From Fidelibacterota bacterium (GTDB taxonomy: Bacteria > Fidelibacterota > Fidelibacteria > Fidelibacterales > DSDE01): DNA of 9,214 nucleotides. Shown here piece after piece: positions 7,601 through 9,214 of this stretch (position 1 is its first letter; each line of letters opens with the position of its first letter). The stretch is taken from contig DSDE01000077.1 of the NCBI GenBank assembly GCA_011049095.1, positions 1 through 9,214 on the forward strand, given 5' to 3'. The translations under genes and the position numbers were made by a program. Under the pieces are notes generated by a model that was not told the DNA's origin, ran no database searches, and saw only the letters and a list, made by a program, of their open reading frames with translations.

Positions 7601-8593
7601 ATATGGGTTGCCGGGGCTTTCCAGAAAGGCATAGCCAACCATTCCCACAGAGCTGCCGACCCAGGTGGGGTTTCGGCGGACATTATTGTCAAAATCTCCG
7701 GTGTAGGTTAAATCGTTTTCAACATCAAAAAAGGACCAGTCGTCATCATATTCACTAAAATCTTCCGTGGAGGTCACACCAACATAAGTGCCCACCAGGC
7801 TGCCAAATGTCACCTGGTCATAATCTGTGGTACTGTGATTGGTCACTTCATAAAGCCAAAAGATAACATCCTGCGCCAGAAACTGCGCCCACTGCATACC
7901 GCGGACTTTTACTTCCAGGCCGAGACCATTTCGAAGTTCATTATTGGCATCCGGTTTAAATTCTACACCCCAGGCATTATTATTGGCAAAATTAAATTCT
8001 TCGTCGTTATTATCATCCATCACGTAGTAGCTCTCTTCATCGGCATTGGGCTCCTTGCCAAAGTAGCCATTCCAGGCGCCGTCCCAGCTAGCGTCTTTAT
8101 CAGGCCAGCTCTGAGGCCAGGTTTTTTGGTTGCTGCTGATGGCGATTTTCTGCTGACCCTCAGGAATAGCCGTATTAAAATAACCGGCCACAGGCTCAAA
8201 ACCCCATAGCTTGCCCGTTATGGGGTCTGCTTCAGGACCTCCCAAATTAGGGCGATCAACAGGAGACACAATCACAGAATGAAAAGTAATCGGATCACCA
8301 TTGGGTTTTGTTGTATTCACTTTTACGCCAATCATCGGACTCACATCGCCGACATAGCCGTTATTATCATAAATCCAGGCGCCGCGGGGACCTTTATTAG
8401 CAGGCTGGCCAACGACACCCCAGTTTCCAAACACCGTCTTCACCTGATTTCCACGATGGACATTATCGCGGCGGTAAATACGGCCGCTATCAGCGTAAAG
8501 GGCTGAGAAAAAGATCAGGCCGACCAGGAGCGTGACAAGAATGAAAGGGCTTCTGAATCTTTCTTTTCGATCTGCTTTATATTTCATTGTCAT
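4700..8593 (-). CDS. Giant secreted protein with D-rich cassettes, FnIII-like region and C-terminal sorting-like domain
   Basis: This is a 1297-residue protein. A basic n-region and hydrophobic stretch (residues 16-34, ending SALYA) form a signal peptide; no lipobox cysteine is seen. Residues 35-330 are rich in W, Y, G and D and not assigned. Acidic DGxDNDxD-type cassettes, resembling calcium-binding loops of thrombospondin type 3 or dockerin kind, occur at 332-339, 428-440, 487-530 and 856-884, with a looser one (SDNNGNNVLDPADN) at 1103. Residues about 643-785 look like a fibronectin III domain with a long insertion (VRLYWD, FEGYKIYRS, TYYYAVVAYDRGD). Residues 1195-1297 resemble a T9SS sorting domain of a second subtype: VFPNPYVA, GERRVYFSNLP, TRGEHVRTI, YGVYFYVIETP, KLAVIK. 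The protein is likely displayed on the cell surface. M3 (ATG at 8587) is an alternative start, because AGG lies seven bases before it; M1 has AAGAG six bases upstream. The gene begins 11 bases after the TonB-receptor stop, so the two are probably cotranscribed. Its biochemical function is unknown. Confidence 0.88.
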   Translation of the reverse strand: MTMKYKADRKERFRSPFILVTLLVGLIFFSALYADSGRIYRRDNVHRGNQVKTVFGNWGVVGQPANKGPRGAWIYDNNGYVGDVSPMIGVKVNTTKPNGDPITFHSVIVSPVDRPNLGGPEADPITGKLWGFEPVAGYFNTAIPEGQQKIAISSNQKTWPQSWPDKDASWDGAWNGYFGKEPNADEESYYVMDDNNDEEFNFANNNAWGVEFKPDANNELRNGLGLEVKVRGMQWAQFLAQDVIFWLYEVTNHSTTDYDQVTFGSLVGTYVGVTSTEDFSEYDDDWSFFDVENDLTYTGDFDNNVRRNPTWVGSSVGMVGYAFLESPGNPYDGIDNDRDAAEYGSGDYFTENDFKMRILQNGSKIVLIDDNYERSVATVTSTAQTFTTRGGWSMTLAAGDTLMPEGNEILRPGATSQTDMIVNPNAFDGVDNDFDGLIDENYYLHYRQVRKDQEGNILFDIVNPTMYVNYISGNGLLNPMIDERRDDGIDNDGDWDPMYDDVGSDGIPNTNDPDGTEGNGIPDPGEPNFDATDPDESDQIGLSAFNYFVPAGDFPMKNDEALWEMMAPGYFDVPSSIQDGRPVGGEDGDFVFSSGYFPLRAGQTERFSIALLYGHDLPHMYRNLKTVKDIYDSDYRFPTPPLKPNVWAVAGDGYVRLYWDRRAEASIDPVLKEKDFEGYKIYRSTDPNFNDVYTVTNSLGTVVAHKPIVQFDLKNGITGPFYASQELLEQTDGYVPYLGDDTGLQHSWVDSSVSNGRTYYYAVVAYDRGDSERNILPSENTKRISIDEVTYEVITDVNTVVVVPGPTAPGYTSSEGLEELEEIRRVSSGSIKARIVDPTALKDHSYIVSFKDEATDGVDNDGDWTLANDLNGNGVPDPGEANFEYKDPQELRRLTTSYSVLDSNFYTITIKHNDTIPTPIGFVNLRPESFELKSLTGALINPANYTLMPVSGFLKANISGVFPTDSLICRFQYYPVFESPNIAGSNFAPETKDSDIFDGIQLVFNNQWKVELVDSLTGWNFEGGYTVSFGTTAINVGGGRVLTPVLYPSDYALVFDDNDQFSVNNSDFLQATALNNMGLPENVATNFKMTNMSEGYDNELIWSDNNGNNVLDPADNLFVFDKIQLEDGSDEVEYFFTWMLIFKKSNLYPDSTFALGVGDSLIIKTTKPFRQGDIFRYRPVVPSIDETKIEDLLSEIRVFPNPYVAAHSFEPPLPPGVTSGRGERRVYFSNLPYDSQVMLFTTRGEHVRTIENKSTLHNSTVTWDLKTKENLDIAYGVYFYVIETPKGTKRGKLAVIK
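5942..6028 (-). repeat. Second copy of the DNDGDW...PDPGE acidic cassette
   Basis: Residues 856-884 of the giant protein run DGVDNDGDW, seven spacer residues, then GNGVPDPGEANFE. They repeat the layout at residues 487-530 (7004-7135), where the same two blocks are split by 22 residues. Regular D and N positions suggest metal, probably calcium, coordination; this is inference from pattern. Confidence 0.6.
7004..7135 (-). repeat. First copy of the DNDGDW...PDPGE acidic cassette
   Basis: Residues 487-530 of the giant protein contain DGIDNDGDW, a 22-residue acidic spacer with another DG-x-P loop, and GNGIPDPGEPNFD. The two flanking blocks match those at 5942-6028 with only conservative changes, so the cassette is duplicated within the protein on either side of the FnIII-like region. 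Confidence 0.6.
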
Positions 8594-8604
8594 ACCTATC
8601 TCTT

Positions 8605-9214
8605 TTAGAAATTAAGGGTCACGCCCATCTCCACACGGCGAGGGGCGCTGTATTTTGTTTCATCATTAAACCAGGATTCTAAAGAATTGACAAAATCTCT
8701 TCTGAATAGAGTTCCTGATAAACGAGCATATTCTGGTGAAAAATCAGCTCTGCCAGATTCGGCATAGACATCATTGTGATTCAGGCGATCAAAAATATTA
8801 TTGATTCGCAAAAACCAGCGCTGATTGAGCCCCAGGAACTTCGTATTATAATATGCATTCAAATCAAAATTGATTTGATAAGGTTTAATTTGGCTATTAG
8901 TAAGGATTGAACTGATGTCTGTAGTTCCGCTGCTGGTGGTAAAGCGCGGTGTATAGGGCATACCACTGCCAAAAGAGCCAATCACATTGGCTCCCCAGAA
9001 GCCACGGTCATAACCCATATTGAGATTCATAGTATGGGTCTGATCCCAGTTTAATGGAGTCAGGTAAATCTCCGGCAAGATGCCGGCATTTGCAGCGTTT
9101 CTTGCCTCTTCCGGATCTGAGGCGCTGCCCTTGGCCACCTGAAAAGTGTAATCAAAATTTCCATAAAGGCCGAAGAGAGAGTTATAATTAAAACTGATGA
9201 CCAAGCCTTTGATA
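8605..9214 (-). CDS. TonB-dependent receptor-like outer-membrane protein, C-terminal part (cut by window edge)
   Basis: The frame is open to the right edge, giving 203 residues that start within the protein (IKGLVISFNYNSLF...), so no start codon should be called here; the TTG at 9204 is simply an internal leucine. The fragment shows the last strands of a large outer-membrane barrel. Features are LTPLNWDQTHTMNLNMGYD, WGANVIGSFGSGMPYTPRF, a plug-free run of alternating strands, FLRINNIFDRLN (the INNIFD motif common near the end of TonB-dependent receptors), and a final VEMGVTLNF ending in phenylalanine. TonB-dependent receptors take up large or scarce substrates across the outer membrane using TonB-ExbBD energy. 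The plug, TonB box and any carboxypeptidase-regulatory-like N-terminal domain lie outside the window, so substrate and subclass cannot be told. It is the first visible gene of the operon, ending 11 bases before the giant secreted protein. Confidence 0.8.
   Translation of the reverse strand, partial: IKGLVISFNYNSLFGLYGNFDYTFQVAKGSASDPEEARNAANAGILPEIYLTPLNWDQTHTMNLNMGYDRGFWGANVIGSFGSGMPYTPRFTTSSGTTDISSILTNSQIKPYQINFDLNAYYNTKFLGLNQRWFLRINNIFDRLNHNDVYAESGRADFSPEYARLSGTLFRRDFVNSLESWFNDETKYSAPRRVEMGVTLNF

Noticed and set aside
7835..8209. 124-codon plus-strand open frame
   Set aside because: It is antisense to the N-terminal part of the giant protein and has no start signal or recognisable motif.

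Overview
The window reads almost entirely on the minus strand and carries six protein genes: two cut by the window edges and four complete. The organism looks like a member of the Fibrobacteres-Chlorobi-Bacteroidetes (FCB) superphylum, outside Bacteroidetes proper (Calditrichota, KSB1, Ignavibacteria or Marinimicrobia-like). This rests on a textbook type IX secretion (T9SS) type A sorting domain with the NYPNPFNP signature, a PorV/PorQ-type barrel, a second sorting-domain subtype on a very large D-rich surface protein, and a possible Bacteroidetes-style promoter (TAnnTTTG). The phylum cannot be fixed from this sequence alone.

In transcription order, right to left: (1) 9214-8605, the C-terminal barrel end of a TonB-dependent receptor-like outer-membrane protein; (2) 8593-4700, a 1297-residue secreted protein with acidic calcium-site-like cassettes, a fibronectin III-like region and a C-terminal sorting-like domain; (3) 4683-3658, a PorV/PorQ-family outer-membrane protein; (4) 3627-1603, a 674-residue secreted protein with four tandem beta-sandwich-like modules and a canonical T9SS type A tail. 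Gaps of 11, 16 and 30 bases and a strong terminator at 1553-1578 mark these as one transcription unit, starting beyond the right edge.

After the terminator comes (5) 1423-320, an exported membrane protein combining a bactofilin-like beta-helix of 17-residue repeats with about five membrane spans. Last is (6) 110-1, the first 36 codons of valS (valyl-tRNA synthetase), with a strong Shine-Dalgarno and a possible promoter in its leader.

The four-gene unit looks like a self-contained cell-surface system: an outer-membrane receptor, a PorV-like barrel and two large secreted proteins. By arrangement it is reminiscent of, but not homologous gene by gene to, Sus-type nutrient uptake loci. Its substrate is unknown. 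There are no tRNA or rRNA genes, CRISPR arrays, insertion sequences or phage genes. No gene-free stretch exceeds about 210 bases: 111-319 is the valS leader, and 1424-1602 holds the terminator plus the leader of gene 5.
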